A stretch of DNA of 64,000 nt from Paucibacter aquatile (GTDB taxonomy: Bacteria; Pseudomonadota; Gammaproteobacteria; Burkholderiales; Burkholderiaceae_C), in NCBI RefSeq assembly GCF_002885975.1, contig NZ_POSP01000003.1, positions 1,240,001-1,304,000 of the forward strand. Reading direction: 5' to 3'. Numbering within the stretch: position 1 is the stretch's first letter; each line of letters opens with the position of its first letter. The notes under the pieces are model-generated. The model worked only from the letters and a program-made list of their open reading frames with translations, did no database searches and had not been told where the DNA came from. Positions 16,358 through 24,902 of this stretch are shown here, piece by piece. The position numbers and the translations under genes were made by a program.

Positions 16358-17617
16358 TCAGGTCTTGCGCCAGATGTCGTCGAGATGGGTGAAGCCCCAG
16401 TCCTGCGGCGACTCGCGCCCCACCACCCGGTCCGAGTTGGCCGGGTTGGCCAGATCCAGCATCTGCACCGGAATCGGCAGCTTGGACTTGGTGGAATAGA
16501 ACACCCGCACCATGGGTGCAGCCAGGTTCTGCGGATTCAGGTCGATCACAACCGCCAGGCGGCCCGATTCCAGCTTGACCAGGCTGCCCACCGGGTAGAT
16601 GCCCACGCTTTTCACAAAGGCTTTGAACACCACCGGGTCGAACTGACCGGTCCATTGCGCCATGCGCTGGATGGAGCCGGCCGGGTCCCAGGCGGCCTTG
16701 TAGGGCCGGGTTGAAGTGATGGCATCGTAGACATCGCAGACCGCGCCCATGCGCGCGAGCAGGCTGATCTGCTCACCCTTGAGCTTTTGCGGATAGCCGG
16801 TGCCGTCCATCTTCTCGTGGTGGTGCAGGCAGACATCGAGCGCGGCCTCGGGCACGGCCCCACCCTCTTTCAGCATCATGTAGCCGCGCATGGGGTGGGA
16901 GCGCATGATGTCAAACTCGGCTTCGGTCAGCTGGCCCGGCTTGTTCAGCACATCGAGCGGCATCATCATCTTGCCGATGTCATGCAGCAGACCGGCCAGA
17001 CCGGCCTCGCGTGTTTGCGTGTCATCCAGACCAAGCTGGCGGCTCAAGGACACCATCAGGGCACACACGGCCACCGAGTGCATATAGGTGTAATCGTCCT
17101 TGGTCTTGAGCCGGGCCAGGCTGATCAAGGCCGAGGGGTTGCGCGACACCGAGTCAGCGACTTCTTCCACCAGCGGCAGGCACATCTCGGGATCGATGGC
17201 CTTGCCCATGCGAGCCTCACCAAACAAGGCCGTGACAGCCTGGCGCGAGCGATTGACCACCTGGGCGGCACGGCCCATCTCGGAGCCCATGCTGACCCGC
17301 TCGACCCGCGCCGGGCCGGGTGCCACGGTGGTGGCGGCTGGCGCCGCCTCGGCCGGCGGCGTAGATACGGAGGCGGGGCTGGGCGCATCGACCAGATCCT
17401 GGACCAAGGTGTCGGGCACGGCCTGGTCCTGCACATCGCTGCCCTTGCTGACATCGATCCACACCATGGGCACACCACTGGTCAGCAGCGCCTCCAGATC
17501 GGCCGGGTCGCGCAGCACGAACTTGGTCTTCCAGAAGGGGTGCGACAACCACGAACCCTCCATGGACTGGAGGTACATGCCCAGCTGAACCTGATGGATG
17601 GGAATCTTCTTGAGCAT
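16358..17617 (-). CDS. HD-GYP domain cyclic-di-GMP phosphodiesterase
   Basis: The product has 419 residues from the ATG at 17617, chosen because homologues start with MLKKIP-like sequences followed by the DUF3391 N-terminal domain (about 1-115). The catalytic HD-GYP domain spans about 165-370: LLHDIGK with HD at 212-213, HHHEKMDGTGYP with GYP at 274-276, and the later RMGAVCDVYDAITSTRPYK. These residues are the metal ligands and GYP motif expected of an active c-di-GMP hydrolase, which lowers c-di-GMP and favours motility. It is a stand-alone gene and has no receiver domain. Confidence 0.92.
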   Translation of the reverse strand: MLKKIPIHQVQLGMYLQSMEGSWLSHPFWKTKFVLRDPADLEALLTSGVPMVWIDVSKGSDVQDQAVPDTLVQDLVDAPSPASVSTPPAEAAPAATTVAPGPARVERVSMGSEMGRAAQVVNRSRQAVTALFGEARMGKAIDPEMCLPLVEEVADSVSRNPSALISLARLKTKDDYTYMHSVAVCALMVSLSRQLGLDDTQTREAGLAGLLHDIGKMMMPLDVLNKPGQLTEAEFDIMRSHPMRGYMMLKEGGAVPEAALDVCLHHHEKMDGTGYPQKLKGEQISLLARMGAVCDVYDAITSTRPYKAAWDPAGSIQRMAQWTGQFDPVVFKAFVKSVGIYPVGSLVKLESGRLAVVIDLNPQNLAAPMVRVFYSTKSKLPIPVQMLDLANPANSDRVVGRESPQDWGFTHLDDIWRKT

Positions 17618-17711
17618 GAGCCTGGCTGAAAACGAATCGCTGGGAGGAGCACGAAGAACGTGCCGCCGAGTATGGGCCACAGCAGCTCCGCGCGACCCGG
17701 CGATCAGGCAC

Positions 17712-17739
17712 AAAAAAGCCGCCAAATTGGCGGCTTTTT
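17712..17739 (-). terminator. Rho-independent terminator after cytochrome c4 gene
   Basis: A perfect GCCGCC/GGCGGC stem with a five-base AAATT loop is flanked by A and T tracts on both sides, so it can work in either direction. It lies 21 bp past the cytochrome stop. Confidence 0.85.
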
Positions 17740-17760
17740 GACGCTGCACGCAGGCCTGGT

Positions 17761-18417
17761 TCAGCGGAACTTGCTTTGCGGCACGGTGCGCAGATCGCCA
17801 GGCAGCGAGGCCAGGTACTTGGCGATGGCCTTGAGTTCGGCAGCGCTGAACTGCTTGACCTGGCCGGCCATGATGGCGTTGCTGCGGCCAACCACGGCGT
17901 TGCCTTCGGTCTGGTAGGACTTCAGGGCCACGTTCAGGTAGTCAGCGTGCTGGCCAGCGATCTTGGGATAAGCGCCGTCAATGGGCTTGCTGAAGTTGGC
18001 GCCGTGGCAGGAAACGCAGGCACCCTTGGTCAGCAGCTCAGCCACCTGGGCCGAGGGGGCTGGCGGGGTTTCCGGCAGGGCCTGGGCGGGGGCTTGCTTT
18101 TCGTACAGGGCCGAGATGTCGGCGATGTCTTGCTCACTCAGGGTTTGAGCAATGCCGCGCATGGTCGGGTGCTTGCGCTCGCCCTTGGCGTACGCCGTCA
18201 GGGCCGCGGCGATGTACTTGGCGTTCTGGCCGGCGATCATGGGCACTTTGTGCACTTCAGGAAAGCTGGCTTGGTAGCCCGGGATGCCATGGCAGCCAAT
18301 GCACATGGCGATCTTGTCCTGGCCGGCCACCGCAGGAGCGGCGTCCTTGGCGAGAACGGAAGCGCTGGCGCCGAACAAAGTGGCCAGAGCGAGCGAGATC
18401 TGCAGCAGTTTTTTCAT
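17761..18417 (-). CDS. Cytochrome c4-type di-haem cytochrome
   Basis: The product has 218 residues from the ATG at 18417, followed by a signal peptide MKKLLQISLALATLFGASAS cleaved after VLA. There are two c-type haem sites, CIGCH (39-43) and CVSCH (134-138), with candidate axial methionines M60 (VPMIAGQ) or M86 and M183 (AIMAGQV). The two similar halves are typical of periplasmic cytochrome c4, which passes electrons from the bc1 complex to terminal oxidases. A terminator follows, so the gene is monocistronic. The upstream region has a good -10 box and is shared with the divergent MoxR operon. Confidence 0.92.
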   Translation of the reverse strand: MKKLLQISLALATLFGASASVLAKDAAPAVAGQDKIAMCIGCHGIPGYQASFPEVHKVPMIAGQNAKYIAAALTAYAKGERKHPTMRGIAQTLSEQDIADISALYEKQAPAQALPETPPAPSAQVAELLTKGACVSCHGANFSKPIDGAYPKIAGQHADYLNVALKSYQTEGNAVVGRSNAIMAGQVKQFSAAELKAIAKYLASLPGDLRTVPQSKFR

Positions 18418-18451
18418 GGTCCCGGGGTGTCTAGATCTTGTACCGACGGGC

Positions 18452-18457
18452 ATTATA
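18452..18457 (-). promoter_or_regulatory. -10 element of cytochrome c4 promoter
   Basis: A perfect TATAAT on the minus strand lies 34 nt upstream of the cytochrome ATG. No good -35 hexamer is visible at 16-18 bp, so an activator may be needed. Confidence 0.5.
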
Positions 18458-18467
18458 GGGGGCCACT

Positions 18468-18473
18468 TATACT
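18468..18473 (+). promoter_or_regulatory. Candidate -10 element for the MoxR-tamB gene run
   Basis: TATACT on the plus strand lies 32 nt before the MoxR ATG and only 10 bp from the divergent cytochrome -10. The two promoters therefore overlap and may compete. The -35 region is weak. Confidence 0.4.
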
Positions 18474-18505
18474 GAATCGTCACCTTCCGGACTTTGATCC
18501 AAACC

Positions 18506-19360
18506 ATGAAATTTGCAGGTTCCGAGCACTACATCGCCACCGATGACTTGAAGTTGGCCGTCAACGCGGCCGCCACCCTGCAACGGCCCCTGCTGCTCAA
18601 GGGCGAGCCCGGCACCGGCAAGACCATGCTGGCCGAGGAAGTGGCGCGCAGCCTCGGCCTGCCACTGTTGCAGTGGCACATCAAGTCCACCACCAAAGCC
18701 CAGCAAGGCCTGTACGAGTACGACGCGGTCAGCCGCCTGCGCGACAGCCAGCTCTCCGGCATCGAAGGCGTGGACAAGGTCAGCAAGATCGAGAACTACA
18801 TCGTCAAGGGCGTGCTCTGGCAGGCTTTCGAGGCCGATCAACCGGTGGCCCTGCTGATCGATGAGATCGACAAGGCCGACATCGAGTTCCCCAACGACCT
18901 GCTGCGCGAACTCGACCGCATGGAGTTCTACTGCTACGAAACACGCCAGCTGATCAAGGCCAAACACCGCCCCCTGGTCTTCATCACCTCGAACAACGAG
19001 AAAGAGCTGCCCGACGCCTTTCTGCGCCGCTGCTTCTTCCACTACATCAAGTTCCCCGACCCGGTGACCATGCAGGCCATCGTCGATGTCCATTTCCCCG
19101 GCCTCAAGAAAGAGCTGCTGGCCGCCGCCCTCAAGACCTTCTTCGAGGTGCGCAATCTGCCGGGCCTGAAGAAAAAGCCCAGCACCTCGGAGCTGCTCGA
19201 CTGGCTCAAGCTGCTGGTGGCCGAAGACATGCCGCCCGAGACCCTGAGCCAGCCGGGTGCCGAGCACCTGATCCCCCCTCTGGTGGGCGCCCTGCTGAAG
19301 AACGAGCAAGACCTGACCCTGTTCGAGAAGCTGGTCTTCATGCAGCGCCAGCATCGCTGA
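18506..19360 (+). CDS. MoxR-family AAA+ ATPase
   Basis: The product has 284 residues from the ATG at 18506. Walker A is GEPGTGKT (33-40), Walker B is ALLIDEIDKAD, and sensor/arginine-finger regions follow (FITSNNEKELPDAFLRRCFFHY). MoxR ATPases act as chaperones that mature or load metal and cofactor enzymes, usually with a von Willebrand A partner. The partner here is very likely the VWA protein at 21797. It heads a run of six genes on the same strand with short gaps or overlaps that reaches tamB. Confidence 0.92.
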   Translation: MKFAGSEHYIATDDLKLAVNAAATLQRPLLLKGEPGTGKTMLAEEVARSLGLPLLQWHIKSTTKAQQGLYEYDAVSRLRDSQLSGIEGVDKVSKIENYIVKGVLWQAFEADQPVALLIDEIDKADIEFPNDLLRELDRMEFYCYETRQLIKAKHRPLVFITSNNEKELPDAFLRRCFFHYIKFPDPVTMQAIVDVHFPGLKKELLAAALKTFFEVRNLPGLKKKPSTSELLDWLKLLVAEDMPPETLSQPGAEHLIPPLVGALLKNEQDLTLFEKLVFMQRQHR

Positions 19361-19367
19361 GGCAGCC

Positions 19368-19607
19368 ATGGACAAGAACCTGCAACAAGGCCTGAAGCAA
19401 GGCCTGGCCGATGCCTGCGGCTTTGTGCTGGGCGCCCTGGCCGGCTGGGAGCTGGGCCGCGCGCTGGGCTTTGATTTCATCGCCAGCACCGAATGGCAGC
19501 TGCCTCAGCTGCTGGGCCTGGGCTTCATCCTGGGCGGCTGTGGCGTCGGGCGCTGGGCGGCACGGGCCCTGCTGGCCCAGCTGGACGGCCTGAGCCGCAA
19601 GCCCTAG
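19368..19607 (+). CDS. Small membrane-associated hypothetical protein
   Basis: The product has 79 residues and starts 7 nt after the MoxR stop, so it is almost certainly co-translated. Two glycine-rich hydrophobic stretches (about 13-34, ADACGFVLGALAGWELGRALG, and 47-66, LLGLGFILGGCGVGRWAARA) suggest two short membrane helices in a hairpin. I do not recognise the family. Position suggests an accessory role to the MoxR/VWA pair or to the peptidase that follows. Confidence 0.65.
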   Translation: MDKNLQQGLKQGLADACGFVLGALAGWELGRALGFDFIASTEWQLPQLLGLGFILGGCGVGRWAARALLAQLDGLSRKP

Positions 19608-19646
19608 CCCTCCTCTTTCAACACTCCTTTCCTGAAAAGACCGACC

Positions 19647-21728
19647 ATGGCGGCATCCCCACGCGCAGCAAAGCCCGAGACCTTTGACGTGGAGGCCCTC
19701 TGGGCCCTGGCCCGCGTCGGCGCGCCCAGCCTCTCGCCCGATGGCGCCCAGGCCGTGGCCAGCGTCAGCCGCTGCGACATGGCGAGCAACAAGACCGAGT
19801 CCCACCTCTATCTGCTTTCCACCCTGGGCGGCGAGCCGCGCCAGCTGACCCAGGCCGGCAGCCCCGACAGCAAGGACGGCGCGCCGCAGTGGAGCCCGCG
19901 CGGCGACCGCATCGCCTTCATCGCCCGGCGCGAGCAGGAAGGCGCCAAGGACAGCGAGCCGCAGCTCTATGTGATCGCCCCCGACGGCGGCGAGGCCCGT
20001 CGCATCGGCCTGCCCGGCGTCGGCGTCGCCACTGGCGTACAGGCTTTCAAATGGTTTCCGGATGGCCGCCGCATCGCCTTCATCTCCTGGGTCTGGCCCG
20101 AGCTGAAAGGCCAGGCCGCCCAAGCGCAGGCGCTCAAGGACTTCAAGGACCGCAAGGAAAGCGGCTACGTCACCTCAGACGCCGTCTACCGCTACTGGGA
20201 CCACCATGTGCCCATGGGCCGGGTGCCGCATCTGCTGGTCGTCGATGTGGACAGTGGCAAGGTGCGCGATCTCTTCGAGGGGACAGACTTGGCCCTGAGC
20301 CTGGCCGACCCCGACGAGCACAGCTTCGACATCTCGCCCGATGGCCGCCGCATCGTCTACGCCTTCGACCCCGAGGCAGACAAGCGCCTGGACCATGACC
20401 TGGCCCTCGGCGAAGTCGAGGTCAAGAGCGCTCAGCACTGCGTGCTCTTGCAGGTGGAGGGCTGGGATTTCCGCGCGCCGCGCCACAGCCACGCCGGCCA
20501 GCATCTGGCCTTCGTCGCCAGCCACCAGGGCTTGAAGCACACCATGCCGGGCCAGCTGGCCGTGCTGGACACGGCCGGCCACTGGGCCGTGATGTCGGCC
20601 GACTGGGACCATGAAGTCAGCGCGCCCCTGGTCTGGGATGAAGACGATCTGTCCATCCTGCTGGCCGCCGAACAGGCCGGCCGCCGCCACCTCTGGCGCT
20701 TCGAACTGAAGCACTGCCAGGCCGAGATCGTGTTCGAAGGCGGCCATGTGGGCAGCTTCGCGCTGGCCGCCGGCACCGTGGTGCTGAACCATGACAGCGT
20801 GCAGTTCCCACCGCGGCTCTCGCGCCTGCTGGAAGACGGCAGCAGCGCCCGCATCGAGCGCTTCAACACCGAGCATTTGAAGCGTCATGAGTTTGGCAAG
20901 CACCAGGAGGTGATGCTCAAGGGCGGCCAGGGCGACGAGGTCCAGATGTGGCTGATCTACCCGCCCGGCTTCAACCCCAAGAAAAAGAAGGCCTACCCGG
21001 TGATGCATGTCATCCACGGCGGCCCGCACACCGCCTTTGGCGACAGCTGGCACTGGCGCTGGAACCACCAGGTGTTTGCCGCCCAAGGCTATGTGGTGGC
21101 CTGCGTGAACTACCACGGCTCGTCCAGCTTCGGCCACGCCTTCCTGGACTCCATCACCCACCGCTGGGGCGAGCTGGAGCTGCAGGACATCGAGGCCGGC
21201 ACCGACTGGCTGCTGGCCCAACCCTGGGCCGATGCGAAACGCGTGTTCGCCACCGGTGGCAGCTACGGCGGATACATGGTCGCCTGGATGAACGGCCATG
21301 TGCCGGCCGGCCGCTACCAGGCTTATGTGTGCCACGCGGGCTGCTTTGACTGGCAGGCCATGTTTGCCGACGACGCTTACACCTGGCACGCCAAGGAACT
21401 GGGCAGCTGGTACTGGGACGACCCGGCCAAGATCGCCTCGCAAAGCCCGCACAGCTTTGCCCAGCACATGAACACGCCCACCCTGGTGATCCACGGCGCC
21501 CTGGACTACCGCGTGCCCGATGCCCAAGGCCTGGCCTACTACAACACCCTCAAGGCCCGCGGTGTGGACAGCCGCCTGCTCTGGTTCCCTGACGAGAACC
21601 ACTGGATCCTCAAGCCCCGCAACAGCCGTCAGTGGTACGTTGAGTTCTTTGCCTGGCTGGCCCGCCACGATGGCGGGGCCGCTGCCAAGAAAGCGACCTC
21701 GTCCACCAAAGCCGCCACGAAGCGTTGA
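19647..21728 (+). CDS. S9-family (prolyl-oligopeptidase-like) serine peptidase
   Basis: The product has 693 residues with no signal peptide, so it is probably cytoplasmic. The N-terminal two-thirds form WD40-like beta-propeller repeats (SPDGAQAVASVS, WSPRGDRIAFIARR, SPDGRRIVYAFD). The C-terminal alpha/beta-hydrolase domain carries the triad S539 (GGSYGGY), D620 (HGALDYRVP) and H652 (DENHWI). The layout matches acylaminoacyl-peptidase or dipeptidyl-peptidase IV-like enzymes that cleave short peptides. It sits between the small membrane protein and the VWA gene in one operon. Its link to TamAB downstream is not obvious. Confidence 0.92.
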   Translation: MAASPRAAKPETFDVEALWALARVGAPSLSPDGAQAVASVSRCDMASNKTESHLYLLSTLGGEPRQLTQAGSPDSKDGAPQWSPRGDRIAFIARREQEGAKDSEPQLYVIAPDGGEARRIGLPGVGVATGVQAFKWFPDGRRIAFISWVWPELKGQAAQAQALKDFKDRKESGYVTSDAVYRYWDHHVPMGRVPHLLVVDVDSGKVRDLFEGTDLALSLADPDEHSFDISPDGRRIVYAFDPEADKRLDHDLALGEVEVKSAQHCVLLQVEGWDFRAPRHSHAGQHLAFVASHQGLKHTMPGQLAVLDTAGHWAVMSADWDHEVSAPLVWDEDDLSILLAAEQAGRRHLWRFELKHCQAEIVFEGGHVGSFALAAGTVVLNHDSVQFPPRLSRLLEDGSSARIERFNTEHLKRHEFGKHQEVMLKGGQGDEVQMWLIYPPGFNPKKKKAYPVMHVIHGGPHTAFGDSWHWRWNHQVFAAQGYVVACVNYHGSSSFGHAFLDSITHRWGELELQDIEAGTDWLLAQPWADAKRVFATGGSYGGYMVAWMNGHVPAGRYQAYVCHAGCFDWQAMFADDAYTWHAKELGSWYWDDPAKIASQSPHSFAQHMNTPTLVIHGALDYRVPDAQGLAYYNTLKARGVDSRLLWFPDENHWILKPRNSRQWYVEFFAWLARHDGGAAAKKATSSTKAATKR

Positions 21729-21796
21729 GCCAGACACCGATAATCAAAGCCCCACCCGCGCCGGGCGCACCCCCCCCCCTTCTTGCCCCTCCTCCC

Positions 21797-22978
21797 ATGC
21801 TGATCAAATTCTTCTACACCCTGCGGGCGGCCAAGCTGCCGGTGTCGGTGCGGGAATTCCTCAGCCTGCTCGAGGGCCTGGAGAAAGGCGTGATCGGCAG
21901 CGAGGGCGCCGCCTCCATCGACGATTTCTACTTCCTCGCCCGCACCACCCTGATCAAGGACGAGACGCAATTCGACAAGTTCGACCGCGCCTTTGCCGCC
22001 TATTTCAAGGGCGTGGAGCTGCTCAGCGATTTCAGCCAGGAGCTGCCGCTGGAATGGCTGCGCCAGCACCTGCAGCTGGAACTGAGCGACGAGCAAAAAG
22101 CCGCCATCGAAAAGATGGGCTGGAGCGAGCTGATGGAGACGCTCAAAAAGCGCTTCGAGGAGCAAAAAGAGCGCCACGAGGGCGGCAACAAATGGATAGG
22201 CACGGGCGGCACCAGCCCCTTCGGGAACAGCGGCTACAACCCGCAAGGCATACGCATCGGTGGCGCCGGCAAGAACAAGAGCGCCGTCAAGGTCTGGGAG
22301 CAGCGGGCCTACAAGGACTACGACGACCAGCTCGAGCTGGGCACGCGCAATATCAAGGTCGCCCTGCGCCGGCTGCGCCGCTTTGCCCGCGAGGGCTCGG
22401 ACCTGGAGCTGGATCTGAGCGACACCATCAGCAAGACCGCCGCCAACGCCGGCATGCTGGACATCCGCATGGTGCCCGAGCGCCACAACAAGGTGAAGGT
22501 GCTGCTGCTGATGGATGTGGGCGGCACCATGGACGAGCATGTGCACCGCGTCGAAGAGCTGTTCTCGGCCGCCAAGACGGAGTTCAAGCACCTGGAGTTC
22601 TTCTACTTCCACAACTGCGTCTACGACTTTGTCTGGAAGAACAACCGCCGCCGCTTCGCCGAGAAGACGCCCACCTGGGACCTGATCCGCAAATACAACC
22701 GTGACTACAAGCTGATCTTTGTCGGCGATGCCACGATGAGCCCTTACGAGATCCTGCAGCCCGGTGGCAGCGTCGAATACAACAATGAAGAACCCGGCGC
22801 CGAATGGTTGCAACGCCTGACCCACGCCTTCCCCAAATACGCCTGGATCAACCCGGAGCCGCAAGGCGTCTGGCAGTACCGCCAGAGCGTGTCCCTGATC
22901 CAGAACCTGATGCAGCAACGCATGTTCCCCCTGTCCCTGCAAGGCCTGGAAGGCGCGATGCGTTTGCTCAGCCAATGA
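21797..22978 (+). CDS. VWA-domain protein, CoxE-like partner of MoxR
   Basis: The product has 393 residues from the ATG at 21797, where the conserved MLIKFFYTLRAAKLPVSVREF begins. The VWA fold near 235-340 has a MIDAS-like D240-V-G-G-T-M in LLLMDVGGTMDEHV, with Gly where classical MIDAS has the first Ser, as is common in the CoxE-like subgroup. Such proteins bind metal and work with MoxR ATPases in enzyme maturation. The start has no ribosome-binding site. An in-frame TTG at 21725 overlaps the S9 stop and would add 24 Pro-rich residues encoded across a 10-C tract. The stop overlaps tamA (ATGA). Confidence 0.88.
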   Translation: MLIKFFYTLRAAKLPVSVREFLSLLEGLEKGVIGSEGAASIDDFYFLARTTLIKDETQFDKFDRAFAAYFKGVELLSDFSQELPLEWLRQHLQLELSDEQKAAIEKMGWSELMETLKKRFEEQKERHEGGNKWIGTGGTSPFGNSGYNPQGIRIGGAGKNKSAVKVWEQRAYKDYDDQLELGTRNIKVALRRLRRFAREGSDLELDLSDTISKTAANAGMLDIRMVPERHNKVKVLLLMDVGGTMDEHVHRVEELFSAAKTEFKHLEFFYFHNCVYDFVWKNNRRRFAEKTPTWDLIRKYNRDYKLIFVGDATMSPYEILQPGGSVEYNNEEPGAEWLQRLTHAFPKYAWINPEPQGVWQYRQSVSLIQNLMQQRMFPLSLQGLEGAMRLLSQ

Positions 22979-24846
22979 GCCACACCCTGCCCCGGCTGCT
23001 GCGCGGCGCCCTGCTGTTCGCGGCGGCGGGCCTGTCCGGCTGCGCCTCGATCAGCAGCCTCTGGAAGAACGAGCCACCGCCGGCCAGTGCCGCGCCCGGC
23101 GCCGCCGCCGATGCCGCGCCGGTGCGCCTGGTGGCCGAGTACGACTTGGTGGTCGAGGCGCCCGGCGATCTGCGCGATCTGCTGCAGGAACACCTGGACC
23201 TGGCCCGCTTCCGCAGCGCCCCCGAAGACCAGCGCCTGAGTCGCCAGGAGCTGGGTCGCCTGATCCAGGCCGCGCCCCAGCAGGCCCAGGCCTTGCTGGA
23301 GACCGAAGGCTTCTTCAACGCCCAGGTGCAGGTCAGCCGCAACGAGGGCAGCCCGGTGGTGGTGACGGTGAAGGTCGAGCCCGGCCCGCAGACCCGGGTC
23401 AAGGCGCTGCAGATCGAGTTCGCCGGTGCCCTGGCCCCGGACCAGCCCGCCGTGGCGGGCGCCGATCTGGCCGCCCTGCGCGAGCGCCTGCAGGGCCAAT
23501 GGTCGCTGGGCCTGGGCCAGGGCTTCTCGCAGCCGCGCTGGTCGCAGGCCAAGAACGAGCTGCTGGCCACGGCCCGCGCGCGTGGCTTCCCGCTCGCCAC
23601 ACTGGACACCCACAGTGCCCGCATCGATGCCGAGACCCAGAGCGCCGAGCTGGACCTGAAGCTGGACAGCGGCCCGCTGTTCCGCCTCGGCGAGCTGCAG
23701 ATCGAAGGACTCAAGTACCAGCCGCGCAGCAGCGTCGAGCGCCTGGCCGGCTTCAGCGTCGGCCAGCCCTACACCGAGCAGCTGCTGCTCGATTTCCAGG
23801 AGCGCCTGGTCCGCACCACCTTGTTCGACAGCGTCAATGTCGACATCCAGCCGCTCAGCGATCCGCCCGAGGCCGCGCCCGTGCACATCAAGCTGCGCGA
23901 GGCGCCGCGCCAGCAGCTGACCGCCAGCATCGGCTACGACACCGGCAGCGGCCCGCGCCTGGGCGCCGATTACATCCACCGCCGCCCCTTCGGCCTGGAC
24001 CTGCGTGCGCGCAGCAAGCTCAAGCTCAGCCAGAACAACAGCTCCTACGACCTGGAGCTGAGCTCGCATCCGCAGCCCGATATGCAGCGCAATGTGGGCG
24101 CCCTGTTCCTGGAGCGCAAGGTCGACGACAACAAGACCACGGTCAATCTGCGCGCCCGCGTCGGCCGCACCCGCGAGACCGAGCGGCAGGACCGCACCTA
24201 CTACCTGGAGCTGCTGCGCGCCCGCGAGACCGACCCGCAAGGCACCATCAGCGCCGGCGCTGCCTCGGCCAATGTGCAGTGGATCCACCGCCGGCTCGAC
24301 AGCCCGCTCACCCCCACCCGGGGCTACAGCGCCAGCCTGCTGCTGGGCGTGGGCCGGGCCGACAGCTCCGAAGCCCGTAACGGCGGATTCCTGCGCAGCC
24401 ATGTGCGCCTGCAGGCCTACCAGCCCCTGCCCGGTGGCTGGTTCGGCAGCGCCCGCAGCGAGTGGGGCCAGGTCTTTGCTTCGCAGGAGGTCGGCCTGCC
24501 CGAGAAGCTGCGCTTTCGCACCGGCGGCGATGACACCGTGCGCGGCTACGGCCTCGATGACCTGGGCCCGCGCGATGCCGATGGCAATGCCACCGGCGGC
24601 CGCATCCTGTGGAACGGCAGCGTCGAGCTGGCCCATGGTCTGACCGCCAGCATGCCCGCCCTGCTCGGCGCCGTGTTCGTGGACGCCGGCCAGGCAGCCC
24701 AGCACTGGCGTGACCTGAAGCCCAGCATCGGCTACGGCTTCGGCATGCGCTACCGCAGCCCCCTGGGCACCTTGCGCCTGGACCTGGCCCGCGGCCAGGA
24801 GACCCAAAAATGGCGCCTGCATTTCAGCGTTGGCATCGCGCTTTGA
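22975..24846 (+). CDS. tamA: TamA, BamA-family outer-membrane translocation/assembly protein
   Basis: The product has 623 residues starting within the VWA stop (ATGA). POTRA-type domains cover about 50-275 (EHLDLARFRS...LLETEGFFNAQVQV, then FRLGELQIEGLKY), and the C-terminal half is a 16-stranded Omp85 barrel ending WRLHFSVGIAL. The barrel has the RTGGDDTVRGYGLDDLGP motif, the VRGY/F loop-6 signature of the family. TamA works with TamB in outer-membrane protein assembly and lipid transport. Oddly, the signal peptide ends in a lipobox (L20-S-G-C23), suggesting a lipidated N-terminus. Its TGA overlaps the ATG of a mini-ORF leading to tamB. Confidence 0.93.
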   Translation: MSHTLPRLLRGALLFAAAGLSGCASISSLWKNEPPPASAAPGAAADAAPVRLVAEYDLVVEAPGDLRDLLQEHLDLARFRSAPEDQRLSRQELGRLIQAAPQQAQALLETEGFFNAQVQVSRNEGSPVVVTVKVEPGPQTRVKALQIEFAGALAPDQPAVAGADLAALRERLQGQWSLGLGQGFSQPRWSQAKNELLATARARGFPLATLDTHSARIDAETQSAELDLKLDSGPLFRLGELQIEGLKYQPRSSVERLAGFSVGQPYTEQLLLDFQERLVRTTLFDSVNVDIQPLSDPPEAAPVHIKLREAPRQQLTASIGYDTGSGPRLGADYIHRRPFGLDLRARSKLKLSQNNSSYDLELSSHPQPDMQRNVGALFLERKVDDNKTTVNLRARVGRTRETERQDRTYYLELLRARETDPQGTISAGAASANVQWIHRRLDSPLTPTRGYSASLLLGVGRADSSEARNGGFLRSHVRLQAYQPLPGGWFGSARSEWGQVFASQEVGLPEKLRFRTGGDDTVRGYGLDDLGPRDADGNATGGRILWNGSVELAHGLTASMPALLGAVFVDAGQAAQHWRDLKPSIGYGFGMRYRSPLGTLRLDLARGQETQKWRLHFSVGIAL

Positions 24847-24902
24847 TGGTGATGATGATGATGACAAGCGCCAACGCCGCGAACCCCGACCCGGCCCCAT
24901 GA
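24846..24902 (+). CDS. 18-codon mini-ORF coupling tamA to tamB
   Basis: The ATG overlaps the tamA stop as TGATG (24844-24848). The frame encodes MVMMMMTSANAANPDPAP, and its stop overlaps the tamB ATG as ATGA (24899-24902). The first part is a GAT repeat with five in-frame ATG codons and one GTG. The tamB ATG has no visible ribosome-binding site, so ribosomes finishing this mini-ORF could restart on tamB. The function is inferred from layout only; the peptide itself is probably unimportant. Confidence 0.45.
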   Translation: MVMMMMTSANAANPDPAP

